Assembly: GCA_016929905.1 (NCBI GenBank)
Contig: JAFGHX010000058.1
Coordinates: 1 to 38,524 of the forward strand
Reading direction: 5' to 3'
DNA length: 38,524 nucleotides
DNA from: Kiritimatiellia bacterium
Lineage (GTDB): Bacteria; Verrucomicrobiota; Kiritimatiellia; JAFGHX01
The position numbers were made by a program, and so were the translations under genes. Position 1 is the first letter of the stretch, and each line of letters begins with the position of its first letter. The notes under the pieces are model-generated. The model saw only the letters and a program-made list of their open reading frames with translations, searched no databases and was not told where the DNA came from. Of the stretch, positions 1 to 8,223 are shown piece by piece.

Positions 1-52
1 CCCCCCAACCCGCCCGCCCCCCCCCCCCCCCCCGATTGCAGTCGGTCGCCGT
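1..52. other. C-rich start of window, no gene
   Basis: The first 34 bases are almost entirely C, with a run of 17 or more C residues, followed by the tail of the recombinase gene on the minus strand. No terminator hairpin is seen. The long homopolymer could be genuine, but it is also where sequencing or assembly errors are most likely. Confidence 0.5.
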
Positions 53-1033
53 TCACGCGCGCGGGTGCGCCTCCTCGTAGACCTTTTTCAACCTCTCTAT
101 GGTGATGTGCGTGTAGATCTGAGTCGTGGAAAGGCTGGCATGTCCCAGCAACTCCTGCACGCTCCGAAGGTCGGCGCCGGCGTCCAGCATGTGCGTGGCA
201 AACGAGTGCCGCAGCACATGCGGATAAACACGCCCCCCCAATCCGGCGGCGAGCGCGTGTTTGGCGACCAGCCGTTCGATGGAGCGGGTCGTCATGGCGG
301 CGCCCCGGCGATTGCAGAAGAGCGGACGGCTCCGCGCCTGGCGTCCCGACAGCGGCCAGCGCGCATCCCGTTTCTCGTTCGCCGCCCGCAGCGCCCGCAC
401 CGCCGGCGTCCCCAGCACGCAGAGCCGCTCCTTCTTGCCCTTCCCGCGCACCTTGACCACGCCCGACAGGAGAGAAACGTCATCCTCCCGCATGCCGGCC
501 ACCTCGCTGACCCGCGCGCCGGTGCTGTACAGGACTTCCAGGATGGCCGCGTCGCGCAACGCCGCATAGTCGACGACCAGACGCGGAGCCGACGGGCGCC
601 CGGCGCCGGGGCGGGGGCGCTCCTCGAGAGGCGCCTCAAGAAGCCGGGTGACCTCCCGAACGGAGAGAATCGTGGGGAGCCGCTTGCTGCGTTTCGGGGC
701 CGGCAACCCGCTGAACGGATTCTGCCACACCCGTTCTTCCCGCTCGAGAAACCTGTAGAACGAGCGCAGGCTCGAGAGCTTGCGCCCCGCCGTCGCGGGC
801 GAGCAGCCCGCCTTTTGGCATTCCATCAGGAAGCGGCGTGCGGCAAAGCGGTCGACCTCACTCCAGGGCAACGGCAATCGGGCGTTGTCGCCCCAGATGT
901 ACGTGACGAACTGGCGGATATCCAGAAGGTACGCGCTCACCGTGTGGGCCGACGCATTGCGCTGGCCGGCCAGATAGTCCGCGAAATGCGCCACACAAGG
1001 ATCCTTGCCTAGTTCCAGCGGATCAGCACCCAT
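53..1033 (-). CDS. Tyrosine recombinase, XerC/XerD type
   Basis: Predicted site-specific tyrosine recombinase of 326 residues, close to the usual 295-320 for XerC/XerD, which resolve chromosome dimers at dif. The N-terminal SAM-like core-binding domain covers about residues 12-110, including the typical 'SxHTVxAYxxD' start. The catalytic domain covers about 120-315 and keeps the full set: Arg174 (STGARVSEVAG), a Lys near 198-200 in the beta-hairpin (VRGKGKKER), His272 and Arg275 (HVLRHSFATH), His298 (LLGHASLSTTQIYTH) and nucleophile Tyr307. It ends just after the Tyr helix, as Xer proteins do. It begins 40 bases after the topoisomerase stop and is probably the last gene of a plsY-topA-xer operon. 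An insertion at about residues 135-152 (Pro/Arg-rich) is slightly longer than usual. XerC or XerD cannot be separated by eye. Confidence 0.9.
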   Translation of the reverse strand: MGADPLELGKDPCVAHFADYLAGQRNASAHTVSAYLLDIRQFVTYIWGDNARLPLPWSEVDRFAARRFLMECQKAGCSPATAGRKLSSLRSFYRFLEREERVWQNPFSGLPAPKRSKRLPTILSVREVTRLLEAPLEERPRPGAGRPSAPRLVVDYAALRDAAILEVLYSTGARVSEVAGMREDDVSLLSGVVKVRGKGKKERLCVLGTPAVRALRAANEKRDARWPLSGRQARSRPLFCNRRGAAMTTRSIERLVAKHALAAGLGGRVYPHVLRHSFATHMLDAGADLRSVQELLGHASLSTTQIYTHITIERLKKVYEEAHPRA

Positions 1034-1073
1034 CGCGATTCCTCGCGCGTCGGGCGGGACGACACGCTTCCTC

Positions 1074-3602
1074 TCAGCCCACGGCGTCCGGAGGCTGGTC
1101 CTTCTCCGTCTCGTCGACAGATTCAGGCAGGTGCTCGTGATACTTTTTCACGAGCCGGCGCAGCGACTTCACCTGTTTCTGGGAGAGCGTCTGTTTCTCC
1201 GCGAATTGACGCCGGACCGATTCATAGAACGACTTGTCGCTCCACTCGCGCCGGCCCCGCTTGACGGGCGGCGCCCACTCGGTGATCGGTTCCAGCCTCT
1301 CAAGCAGCGCCGCGCACTCCTGCGGGTCGGCCGCCTCCTCGGGTTTGGGCAAGTCCAGTTCCTCGCGAACGGCCTCGAAATCTTGTATCTGGCCGGCGTA
1401 CTTGAGCATGATGCGGTCCAGGGCCCGGGCCTGCGCGAACGACAACGCCCGCCCCCCCTCGACCCAGGCCGCCAGCGAGGCGACAAACTGCCGGTCGTCT
1501 CTGCGCCGCCCGGCCCGCTCGGACGGTGCCTCAAACTGCACGCTCGCCAGCAACGCCAACTTCCGCCGGGTCGTCTCCTTCGGCGGGGTGGCTTGCTTCG
1601 GCGTCAGTGTGGCGTCCTCCCCCAGCTCCCTGGCCAGGTCCGATATCTCCGGAATCTGTTCCTTGTAGCGGCAGGCCAGCCGCAGCAGCACTTCCCACTG
1701 CCGCAGAGACGGCTTCTTCTTGCGTTCGACCACCTGCTTGCGAAGCGACTCGACGAATTTCTCGTCGCTGAACGTCCGCTTGCCGCGCGTGACCTCGGGC
1801 GCCCATTCCCGAACGCCCTCCAGGATCTTCAGCACCTGCACCGGCTTTTCCAGCGGAATTTCCGTCTCCTGGACCTGCGCCAGCCATTCCTGGAACCGCG
1901 CGTAAAATTCCCGCAGCATCTGGACCCGCCCGATCTTCCCGTTCTCGATCTCGTCGAGCAGTTTCTCCATTCCGGCGGTAAACTTGACGTCGAACAGGGC
2001 CGCGAGATTCGCCACCAGGAACGTATGGACCTGCATGCCCAGCTCGGTCGGGGTGAGCGTCCGTTTCTCTCGCTTCACGTAACCCCGCTGGTTCAGCGTC
2101 GAGAGGATCTGGGCGTACGTACTGGGGCGGCCTACCCCTTCCTCCTCCAGCGCACGCACGAGTGACGCCTCGCTGTATCGGGACGGCGGCTGCGTCTCTT
2201 TGCGCTCCGAAAGCCATTCGAGCAGGTGCAGCCGTTCGCCTTCGGCGAGCGGCGGAAGGTGCGCCGCCTCTTCCTCCTGCTCGCCTTCGCCTTTCGGATG
2301 TTTCTCCTCCGCGCCGCTCACCGTCATGTAGCCCGGAAACGTCACCTCGGAGGCGGAAATCCTGAACAGATAGTCTGGCGGCGCGTCATGCTGACCGACC
2401 GCTTCGACCTCCGCCGTCCGTTGCGCGATCTTCGCGGCGGCCATCTGGCTGGCGACGAACCGGTTCCAGATGAGCCGGTACAGGCGCTGCTCCTCCGGTT
2501 GAAGCGCGTCTTGGAGGGAGTCCGGCGTCCGGGTCACATCCGTCGGACGAATCGCTTCGTGCGCTTCCTGTGCGCCGCTCCGGCTCTTGAATACGTTCGG
2601 CTTCTCGGGCACGTAGTCCGCGCCGTACCGGCTCTGAATCAGGGCACGGCACGCCTCTACGGCGCCCGGCGCCGCGCGGACGGAGTCGGTCCGCATGTAC
2701 GTAATCAGCCCGACCGTGCCCTCGGGCAAATCCACCCCTTCGTAGAGCTTCTGCGCGATCCGCATGGTCCGGGCCGGCGAGAAATGGCAGTGGGACGAAC
2801 CCGCCTGCTGCAGGGTGCTGGTGATGTACGGCGGCGGCGGCCTCTTGGTGATCTCGCGCGTCGTAATCTTGGCCACGCGCAGGGTCCGGTTTTCCAGATC
2901 CTGCCGGATCCGATCGGCGTGCTCGGCGGTGTGCACCTCCGCCTTCTCACCGTCGATCCTGGCCAGCCTGATCTCGAACGGCGCCAGCGGATCCGTTTCC
3001 TTGCGGACCCGGGCTCCGATGATCCAGAACGCTTCGGGAACGAAATTGGCAATGGTCTGCTCGCGCTCGCAGACCAGCCGCAAGGCGACCGACTGCACGC
3101 GCCCGGCGCTCAAGCCCCTGCGCACGTTGCGCCACAACAGCGGGCTGACCTTGTAGCCGACAATGCGGTCAAGAATCCGCCGCGCCTGCTGCGAGTCCAC
3201 CTTCCGCCGGTCCACTTTGCCGGGGTGCTCGAATGCGGCCCGAACCGCGGTCGGCGTGATTTCGTTGTACAGCACACGATGAATCCTGTCCGGGCCCGCG
3301 TCCTCCTGCAGCAACTGCTCCAGATGCCAGGCAATCGCCTCGCCTTCGCGGTCCGGGTCGGGCGCCAGGAAAACACTGCTCGCCTTCGCCGCCGCCTGAC
3401 GCAAATCCTGGATCACCTTCTTCCGACCGTCGACGATCACGTACTCCGGCTCGAAATCCTTCTTGAAGTCCACACCGAACTTCCGGGCCGGCAGATCGCG
3501 AACGTGCCCCATCGACGCCTTAACGACGAAATCCTCGCCCAGCATCTTGTTGATCGTCTTGGCCTTGGCCGGCGATTCCACGATAACCAGATTCTTCCCC
3601 AT
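1074..3602 (-). CDS. topA: DNA topoisomerase I with a novel C-terminal repeat
   Basis: Type IA topoisomerase, 842 residues, which relaxes negative supercoils by breaking one strand. The Toprim domain is N-terminal: Glu9 in 'IVESPAKAKTI' and the DxD pair Asp82/Asp84 in 'PDPDREGEAIAWH'. The catalytic tyrosine is Tyr302 in 'GLITYMRTDS'. Further family signatures are 'LSAGRVQSVALRLV' near 164-177, 'HEAIRPT' near 348 and 'GVGRPSTYAQIL' near 489. Most bacterial TopA proteins end in Cys4 zinc ribbons; here there are none. Instead, about residues 590-826 hold three related copies of a 40-60 residue module (starting near 609, 701 and 787: aromatic or Asp, D-x-x-F-x-x-S-L/V, then a basic helix ending in 'Y-x-x-Q/H-I/L'). 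Two copies are preceded by 'E-W-A-P-x-V-x-R-G-x-R'. The start lies 2 bases after the plsY stop, so the two are probably cotranscribed and coupled. Confidence 0.95.
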   Translation of the reverse strand: MGKNLVIVESPAKAKTINKMLGEDFVVKASMGHVRDLPARKFGVDFKKDFEPEYVIVDGRKKVIQDLRQAAAKASSVFLAPDPDREGEAIAWHLEQLLQEDAGPDRIHRVLYNEITPTAVRAAFEHPGKVDRRKVDSQQARRILDRIVGYKVSPLLWRNVRRGLSAGRVQSVALRLVCEREQTIANFVPEAFWIIGARVRKETDPLAPFEIRLARIDGEKAEVHTAEHADRIRQDLENRTLRVAKITTREITKRPPPPYITSTLQQAGSSHCHFSPARTMRIAQKLYEGVDLPEGTVGLITYMRTDSVRAAPGAVEACRALIQSRYGADYVPEKPNVFKSRSGAQEAHEAIRPTDVTRTPDSLQDALQPEEQRLYRLIWNRFVASQMAAAKIAQRTAEVEAVGQHDAPPDYLFRISASEVTFPGYMTVSGAEEKHPKGEGEQEEEAAHLPPLAEGERLHLLEWLSERKETQPPSRYSEASLVRALEEEGVGRPSTYAQILSTLNQRGYVKREKRTLTPTELGMQVHTFLVANLAALFDVKFTAGMEKLLDEIENGKIGRVQMLREFYARFQEWLAQVQETEIPLEKPVQVLKILEGVREWAPEVTRGKRTFSDEKFVESLRKQVVERKKKPSLRQWEVLLRLACRYKEQIPEISDLARELGEDATLTPKQATPPKETTRRKLALLASVQFEAPSERAGRRRDDRQFVASLAAWVEGGRALSFAQARALDRIMLKYAGQIQDFEAVREELDLPKPEEAADPQECAALLERLEPITEWAPPVKRGRREWSDKSFYESVRRQFAEKQTLSQKQVKSLRRLVKKYHEHLPESVDETEKDQPPDAVG

Positions 3603-3604
3603 CC

Positions 3605-4243
3605 CTACCCCTTCTTCCCGAAACGGAATCGGTTCTCGGTCCCCTTCCGAAGCCGCTCAATATTCGCGTGATGCCGCATGATGACCACGGCACCGAGCAG
3701 ACTCAATACCACCGGCCGCAAGAAGTAGTCGTCTCCGACATACAGCCACCACCCGGCCGCCGGGATGATCAGGGCGGCGGACATGGACGCCAGCGAAACG
3801 TACCGGACCGAGAGAAAGATCACCAGCCACGCCACCAACCCGATCAGCGCCGATTCCCATGCGACACCCAGAAGAACCCCCGCCGTGGTCGCGACCCCCT
3901 TGCCCCCTTTGAATCCCAGAAACACGGGCCAATTGTGCCCCGCAACCGCCCATATGCCGAACAGCACCCCAAGACCCGGCAGTTCACCGTAGGCGTCGGT
4001 CATCCTCCCGACGGCCAAGGGCAAGAGAAATGCCGGGATGAACCCTTTCACCACGTCCAGGATGAACGTCAGCACGCCCCATCCTTTCCCGACCGTGCGA
4101 AAGACGTTCGTCGCCCCGATATTCCCGCTGCCCTCTTCGCGCACATCGATGCCGCGTGCCAGCCCGAACAGGAACCCGAACGGTATGGCCCCCGACAAAT
4201 AGGACACGGCGCAAAACAGGATTGAGATGAGCCCAAGTTGCAT
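3605..4243 (-). CDS. plsY: Acyl-phosphate:glycerol-3-phosphate acyltransferase PlsY
   Basis: Integral membrane enzyme that transfers an acyl group from acyl phosphate to glycerol-3-phosphate, the first step of phospholipid synthesis. At 212 residues from the ATG at 4243 it matches the family's usual 190-220. The three conserved glycine-rich loops are present: 'YLSGAIPFGFLFG', 'GSGNIGATNVFRTVGKGWG' and 'AVAGHNWPVFLGFKGGKGVATTAGV'. About five hydrophobic helices alternate with these loops. The reading frame stays open upstream to 4363, but the extra residues look unrelated, and the ATG at 4243 sits where the first membrane helix begins. The ribosome binding site is weak. It is the first gene of the plsY-topA-xer unit and is divergent from the pyrophosphorylase gene. 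Confidence 0.93.
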   Translation of the reverse strand: MQLGLISILFCAVSYLSGAIPFGFLFGLARGIDVREEGSGNIGATNVFRTVGKGWGVLTFILDVVKGFIPAFLLPLAVGRMTDAYGELPGLGVLFGIWAVAGHNWPVFLGFKGGKGVATTAGVLLGVAWESALIGLVAWLVIFLSVRYVSLASMSAALIIPAAGWWLYVGDDYFLRPVVLSLLGAVVIMRHHANIERLRKGTENRFRFGKKG

Positions 4244-4376
4244 CTGGAGCGACCCCAAAGGTAGCAGCAACCCGCCGCTGTGCCCGGCGGCACAGACTGC
4301 ATACTCTAGCGCCACGCGGCTGTTTGGCAAGCAGAATAAGTCGTTTCCGCCCGCGGGCGCCAAAGACGCATAGACA

Positions 4377-4405
4377 TTGCTTCTTGGGTCGTTTCCCCAT
4401 AATAT
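4377..4405 (+). promoter_or_regulatory. Sigma-70-type promoter for the UDP-HexNAc pyrophosphorylase gene
   Basis: A -35 box TTGCTT at 4377-4382 and a -10 box TAATAT at 4400-4405 are separated by exactly 17 bases. They lie 50 bases upstream of the chosen start at 4456, in the gap between divergent genes. Found by eye. Confidence 0.65.
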
Positions 4406-4455
4406 GCCAAACCTGGAAACGGGAGCGAACCGCAGGCCGAATGGAGACGGGCATC

Positions 4456-5847
4456 ATGACATACGAAGACGCCAGGACCACCTTGAAAACGTGCGGCCAG
4501 GAACATGCGCTTCGGCATTGGGCCGCTTTGAACGAGATGCAACGCGAGGCGTTGCTGGACCAGATCGCCACGCTCGATCCCGCCCTGGTCGCGGAACTGA
4601 GCCAATCGTTGGGGGCGGGCGATGAAACCGGGACCTCCCACCCGGATATCGAACCGGCCGACGTTGTGCGGTTGGCGCAGCAGCCGGCCACACGGGCCGA
4701 CGCGCGCGCAAGGGGCGAGCAGGCGTTGCGGGACGGCAAAGTCGGCGTCATCCTCGTGGCCGGGGGGCAGGGCACCCGTCTGGGCTTCGACGGGCCGAAG
4801 GGGGCCTATCCGCTTGGCCCCATCACCAACATGACCCTCTTCGACATACACGCGCGCAAGATCCTCGCGCTCGAACGCCTGTACCAAACCAACATCCCCT
4901 TCTACGTCATGACAAGCCAGACCAACGACGCGGCCACCCGCGCGTTCTTCACCGAACACGATGGCTTCGGACTCGCGCCGGAAAACGTGCGTTTCTTCAT
5001 ACAGGGGATGTTGCCCGCCTTCGACGCCGACGGCAAGATCGTCCTCGACGCCCCGGACCACCTGTTCCTCAGCCCCGACGGGCACGGCGGCACGTTGAGC
5101 GCCCTGGCCAAGACCGGGAACCTGGACGACATGAAACAGCGCGGGCTGAGCACGCTGTTCTACTTCCAGGTCGACAACGCCCTCGTTCAGGTGGCCGATC
5201 CGGAATTCATCGGCCGACACCTGGCGGCGGACGCCGACATGTCGCTGAAGGTCTGCGCGAAACGGGATCCCGAGGAGGGACTCGGGATGGTCGTCAAGAA
5301 GGACGGCGGCCTGGCTGTCGTCGAGTACACCGAACTGACCCGTGAACAAAAATACGCAACGCGGCCCGACGGCGAGCTGAAATTCCTCTTCGGCAGCGTG
5401 GCGATCCACGTATTCAGCCGTGAATTCCTGGCCCGGGAAGCCGACGCCGGGCTCCCGTTCCATCGTGCGTTCAAGAAGGTGCCCTTCTGCGACGAGCACG
5501 GCCGGACCGTCACGCCCGAGCAACCCAACGCGTACAAGTTCGAGAAGTTCATCTTCGACGCGCTGCCGGACGCCCGCAATGCGCTGCTGCTGGAGTTCGC
5601 CCGCGGCCAGGAGTTCTCGCCGCTCAAGAATGCGGCGGGCGCCGATTCCGCCGAAGCCGCCCGCCGCGATATGATGTCGAAATGGGCGGGATGGCTCGAA
5701 CAGGCCGGCATCCCCGTGCCAAGGGATGCGCGCAACACGCCGGTGCACAAACTGGAAATCGACCCCTGCTACGCGGTGTCGGCTGAAGAACTCAAGGCCA
5801 AACTGCCGGCCGGCTTCAGAGTGGACGGCGATCTGCACCTGCGTTGA
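4456..5847 (+). CDS. UDP-N-acetylhexosamine pyrophosphorylase, eukaryotic UAP1 type
   Basis: Predicted to make a UDP-sugar (probably UDP-GlcNAc or UDP-GalNAc) from UTP and the sugar-1-phosphate. The 463 residues form the large single-domain UDPGP fold used by eukaryotic UAP1, unlike the left-handed helix fusion GlmU. The nucleotide-binding loop is at about residues 99-120 (VAGGQGTRLGFDGPKGAYPLG), with the basic Lys115. Further matches are 'GNGG'-like 'DGHGGTLSAL', the 'YFQVDNALVQVADPEFIG' metal and sugar region, and 'KFEKFIFDALP', typical of UAP1. The start is taken at 4456 because GGAG lies 9 bases before it; an ATG at 4441 lacks such a site. It stands alone with its own promoter and is followed by a hairpin. 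UDP-glucose as substrate cannot be ruled out. Confidence 0.87.
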   Translation: MTYEDARTTLKTCGQEHALRHWAALNEMQREALLDQIATLDPALVAELSQSLGAGDETGTSHPDIEPADVVRLAQQPATRADARARGEQALRDGKVGVILVAGGQGTRLGFDGPKGAYPLGPITNMTLFDIHARKILALERLYQTNIPFYVMTSQTNDAATRAFFTEHDGFGLAPENVRFFIQGMLPAFDADGKIVLDAPDHLFLSPDGHGGTLSALAKTGNLDDMKQRGLSTLFYFQVDNALVQVADPEFIGRHLAADADMSLKVCAKRDPEEGLGMVVKKDGGLAVVEYTELTREQKYATRPDGELKFLFGSVAIHVFSREFLAREADAGLPFHRAFKKVPFCDEHGRTVTPEQPNAYKFEKFIFDALPDARNALLLEFARGQEFSPLKNAAGADSAEAARRDMMSKWAGWLEQAGIPVPRDARNTPVHKLEIDPCYAVSAEELKAKLPAGFRVDGDLHLR

Positions 5848-5867
5848 CGCGCATGGCCTGCCCGCGA

Positions 5868-5898
5868 GGTCGGGGTTCCGGGGTTGCACGCCCCGACC
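5868..5898 (+). terminator. Hairpin after the pyrophosphorylase gene
   Basis: GGTCGGGG at 5868-5875 can pair with CCCCGACC at 5891-5898, an 8-bp GC-rich stem 20 bases after the stop codon. No T tract follows, so termination would be weak or factor-assisted. The right arm overlaps the proposed promoter of the next gene. Confidence 0.4.
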
Positions 5899-5912
5899 GC
5901 CTGTGATATGCT
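5884..5912 (+). promoter_or_regulatory. Possible promoter for the zinc-ribbon membrane protein
   Basis: TTGCAC at 5884-5889 and TATGCT at 5907-5912 have a 17-base spacer. They lie about 75 bases upstream of the start at 5989. The match is moderate and was found by eye. Confidence 0.4.
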
Positions 5913-5988
5913 GCTGGCCGGACGGGTGAGTACAACTCCGCGTAGGACGGCGAATGCACGGCGTCCGCGGTTAGGGGAAGGATTCTCT

Positions 5989-6915
5989 ATGGGGAAGAGC
6001 ATTGTATGTCCGAAGTGTCATGCGCGCTACACCGTGGCGGACGATATTTCGGCCGAAGCCTTCGAGTGCCCATCGTGCGGAACCGGCATTCGAATCACCC
6101 CGACAGGCGCGCCGCCCGCCGCCGCCCCCGCCCCGGCCAAAAAGGCACCCGCCTCGCCGCCGCCTCAGGAGCCGGCCGCGCCGCTGCCGCGCGCGAAACT
6201 GCGCCTGCGCAAGCCGGAGCAAGGTCCGTTCCTCACCCGCGACGAAGACAGGCCGAAACCGCCGCCCGTGAAACTCGGCCAGGACGGCCCGATCCCCACC
6301 CGAATGCCGGGGCCGGAGAAGCCCGTGCGCCTGGGCCCGCTGCCGGGGGAGATGAATCCGGTTCTCCAACGCTCCGCGCAGCAGATGCCGGATGCGAAGG
6401 CCGGCTTGGAGGAAAGGCAGCGGCAGAGGGAACAGAGCCGTGCGACCGGCCGCCTGGTCAAACGGCTTGTCGCCTTTGTCGCGGCTCTCGTTGCGTTCGC
6501 CGCGCCCATGATCTTCCTCCAGATTCACGCCGCCAGGCAGGAACAACTGGTGCAATGGGTGTTGCTTGCCACGATGGCCCTTCTGGTGCTGGTCTGCGCG
6601 GGGCTGCTCATCTCCAGCCTGATCGAGGGCTTCCTGCAGTTCTTCCTCGTCGTCTGCCTGCCGGGCCTGTGCTTCGCGATCATCTTCACCAATGCGCGCA
6701 TCGGAATTGCCATGTTCGCGCTGTCTCTTCTGTACGTGGCGTTCTTCGTTCTGTTCCGCGCGAAATCCTGGTTCATGAAAGGCATGTTTCTGGCGTTCGT
6801 GCTCTCCGCTCTGGTCACGGGCCCCTACTTCCTCCGCGGACGGGAGACCGTCTATACGACGGTGGGCCGCCGGATCATCAAGGTGTACGGCCTGGGCGAG
6901 GAATCCGAGCCGTAG
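5989..6915 (+). CDS. Zinc-ribbon (MJ0042-like) multi-pass membrane protein
   Basis: Protein of 308 residues, function unknown. The first 35 residues are a Cys4 zinc ribbon (VCPKCHARYTVADD ... FECPSCGTG) of the MJ0042/FYDLN type often found at the start of envelope proteins in delta-proteobacteria and PVC bacteria. A Pro/Ala/Lys-rich linker of roughly 110 residues follows and is probably disordered. The C-terminal half has four or five hydrophobic segments (starting near 'LVKRLVAFVAALVAFAAP', 'WVLLATMALLVLVCAGLL', 'FLQFFLVVCLPGLCFAI', 'GIAMFALSLLYVAFFV', 'MFLAFVLSALVTG') and a short tail. The start at 5989 is preceded by a strong AGGGGAAGG 7 bases away, so the longer open frame from 5884 is rejected. 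It converges with the HDAC-type gene. Confidence 0.75.
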   Translation: MGKSIVCPKCHARYTVADDISAEAFECPSCGTGIRITPTGAPPAAAPAPAKKAPASPPPQEPAAPLPRAKLRLRKPEQGPFLTRDEDRPKPPPVKLGQDGPIPTRMPGPEKPVRLGPLPGEMNPVLQRSAQQMPDAKAGLEERQRQREQSRATGRLVKRLVAFVAALVAFAAPMIFLQIHAARQEQLVQWVLLATMALLVLVCAGLLISSLIEGFLQFFLVVCLPGLCFAIIFTNARIGIAMFALSLLYVAFFVLFRAKSWFMKGMFLAFVLSALVTGPYFLRGRETVYTTVGRRIIKVYGLGEESEP

Positions 6916-7098
6916 CGCGCCGGGATCAGGGGCGGCGACGCCAATCCCGCCAACCGTTGCCCTGCGTCCTCCGCCGTGGACGGATCTGCGACCGGGCACA
7001 CGTTTTGGCCGCGACATTCACACAGGCCCGGCTGGACCTCCTGCCATGCATCCCGGCCCAGCCGACAACGCCGGAGAAAGGCGCCGGTTCGCCGGCTC

Positions 7099-8223
7099 TC
7101 AGAGCCCCAGCCGCGGGAAGATGCTTGAGCGAACGGCCTCGATGGCCGCGGACACGTCTTTGTGCACCCGCCGCGCATCCGCGCCGTGCACGGCCACCGC
7201 CCGATCCCGCAGCCCGCCGCGCCACTCGGTGCTCTCCAGCATCACGCCGCCGAGCCCGAGCGTCGCAGGCTCCTCCTCCCCGCCGCACAGGGTGCTCCAG
7301 ACCAGAGCCCAACCCCGCACCGTGTTCGGCACGTTGTACCCGCCGCCGCCTGTGACCAGCAGCGGTTTGCCCAGTCCCGACAGAATCCGCGCGATCTCCG
7401 CGTGCGCGTTGTTCGTCAAGCGCAAATGCGCAAGCGGATCCCCGGCCAGCGTGTCCATGCCGAACTGGCACACGACGACGCCGGGGTCAAACGCCTCGGC
7501 AATCGGCACGGCCACACTCCGAAAGGCACGCAGGTACTCTTCGTCGAACGTGCCCGGCGGCAGCGGTACGTTCACGCTGTAGCCCGTGCCGTCGCCCTCG
7601 CCCGACTCGCCGACGAACCCGCTGCCCGGAAAGAGGGTGTGCCCGTTCTCGTGGAACGAGAGGGTCAAGACGTCGCGGCGCGCGTAGAAAGCCTCCTGCA
7701 CGCCGTCACCGTGGTGCACGTCCACATCCAGATACAGGACGCGACGGCCCGCACCCGCCAAGCGCATACAGGCCAGCACCAGATCGTTCAGATAGCAGAA
7801 ACCGGCGGCCGTCTCCGCTCTGGCGTGATGAAACCCGCCGGACGGGTTGAACACCACGTCCGCCTCACCGGCCAGGATCAGATCGGCGCCCGTCGTCGTC
7901 GCGCCGACCGCCCAACGCGGATACTCGTACATGTCGGCAAACACGGGACAGTCCGGCGTCCCCAACCCCATCCGGAATCCCTCCGCGCTGAGTTTGCCCC
8001 GGGCAGCGAGCTGCAGGTGCTCCACATACGCCGGCGTGTGAAACCGCTCCAGCCACGCCCTGTCGGCGGGGCGCGGAACGGCTTCCCGCCGGCCGGCGCC
8101 GTGCAGCAAGCCCATAGACGCAAGGAGTTCGCGCGTCATGACGGCACGCTCGGTCTTGAACGGACAATCGGGAGGATAGCTCAGCTTCGCCATCTCGGCC
8201 GAATAGAGAAACGCGGCGTTCAT
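7099..8223 (-). CDS. Histone deacetylase / AcuC family deacetylase
   Basis: Zinc amidohydrolase of the arginase-deacetylase fold, 374 residues, expected to remove acetyl groups from lysines of proteins (AcuC acts on acetyl-CoA synthetase) or from acetylpolyamines. All active-site elements are visible: the His pair 132-133 (GGFHHAR), zinc ligands Asp166-x-Asp168-x-His170 (YLDVDVHHGDG), the third ligand Asp257 (CQFGMDTLAGDPL) and the catalytic Tyr296 in GGGGYN. Histone-type 'HLRLTN' follows the third ligand, which favours the AcuC/class I branch over polyamine amidohydrolases. The ATG at 8223 overlaps the stop of the upstream acetyltransferase by four bases (ATGA), so the start is firm and translation is probably coupled. 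It is the last gene of the group and converges with the zinc-ribbon gene. Confidence 0.9.
   Translation of the reverse strand: MNAAFLYSAEMAKLSYPPDCPFKTERAVMTRELLASMGLLHGAGRREAVPRPADRAWLERFHTPAYVEHLQLAARGKLSAEGFRMGLGTPDCPVFADMYEYPRWAVGATTTGADLILAGEADVVFNPSGGFHHARAETAAGFCYLNDLVLACMRLAGAGRRVLYLDVDVHHGDGVQEAFYARRDVLTLSFHENGHTLFPGSGFVGESGEGDGTGYSVNVPLPPGTFDEEYLRAFRSVAVPIAEAFDPGVVVCQFGMDTLAGDPLAHLRLTNNAHAEIARILSGLGKPLLVTGGGGYNVPNTVRGWALVWSTLCGGEEEPATLGLGGVMLESTEWRGGLRDRAVAVHGADARRVHKDVSAAIEAVRSSIFPRLGL

Noticed and set aside
65..1012. Long open frame opposite the recombinase gene
   Set aside because: Arg/Pro/Gly-rich translation typical of an antisense frame in GC-rich DNA, no recognisable motif, and the opposite strand is a clear recombinase.
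2226..3671. 481-codon open frame opposite topA
   Set aside because: Composition (Arg/Leu-rich) and full overlap with conserved topoisomerase domains mark it as a shadow.
6916..7098. Possible terminator between the two convergent genes
   Set aside because: Some GC-rich dyads exist, but none with a convincing stem and T tract on either strand.
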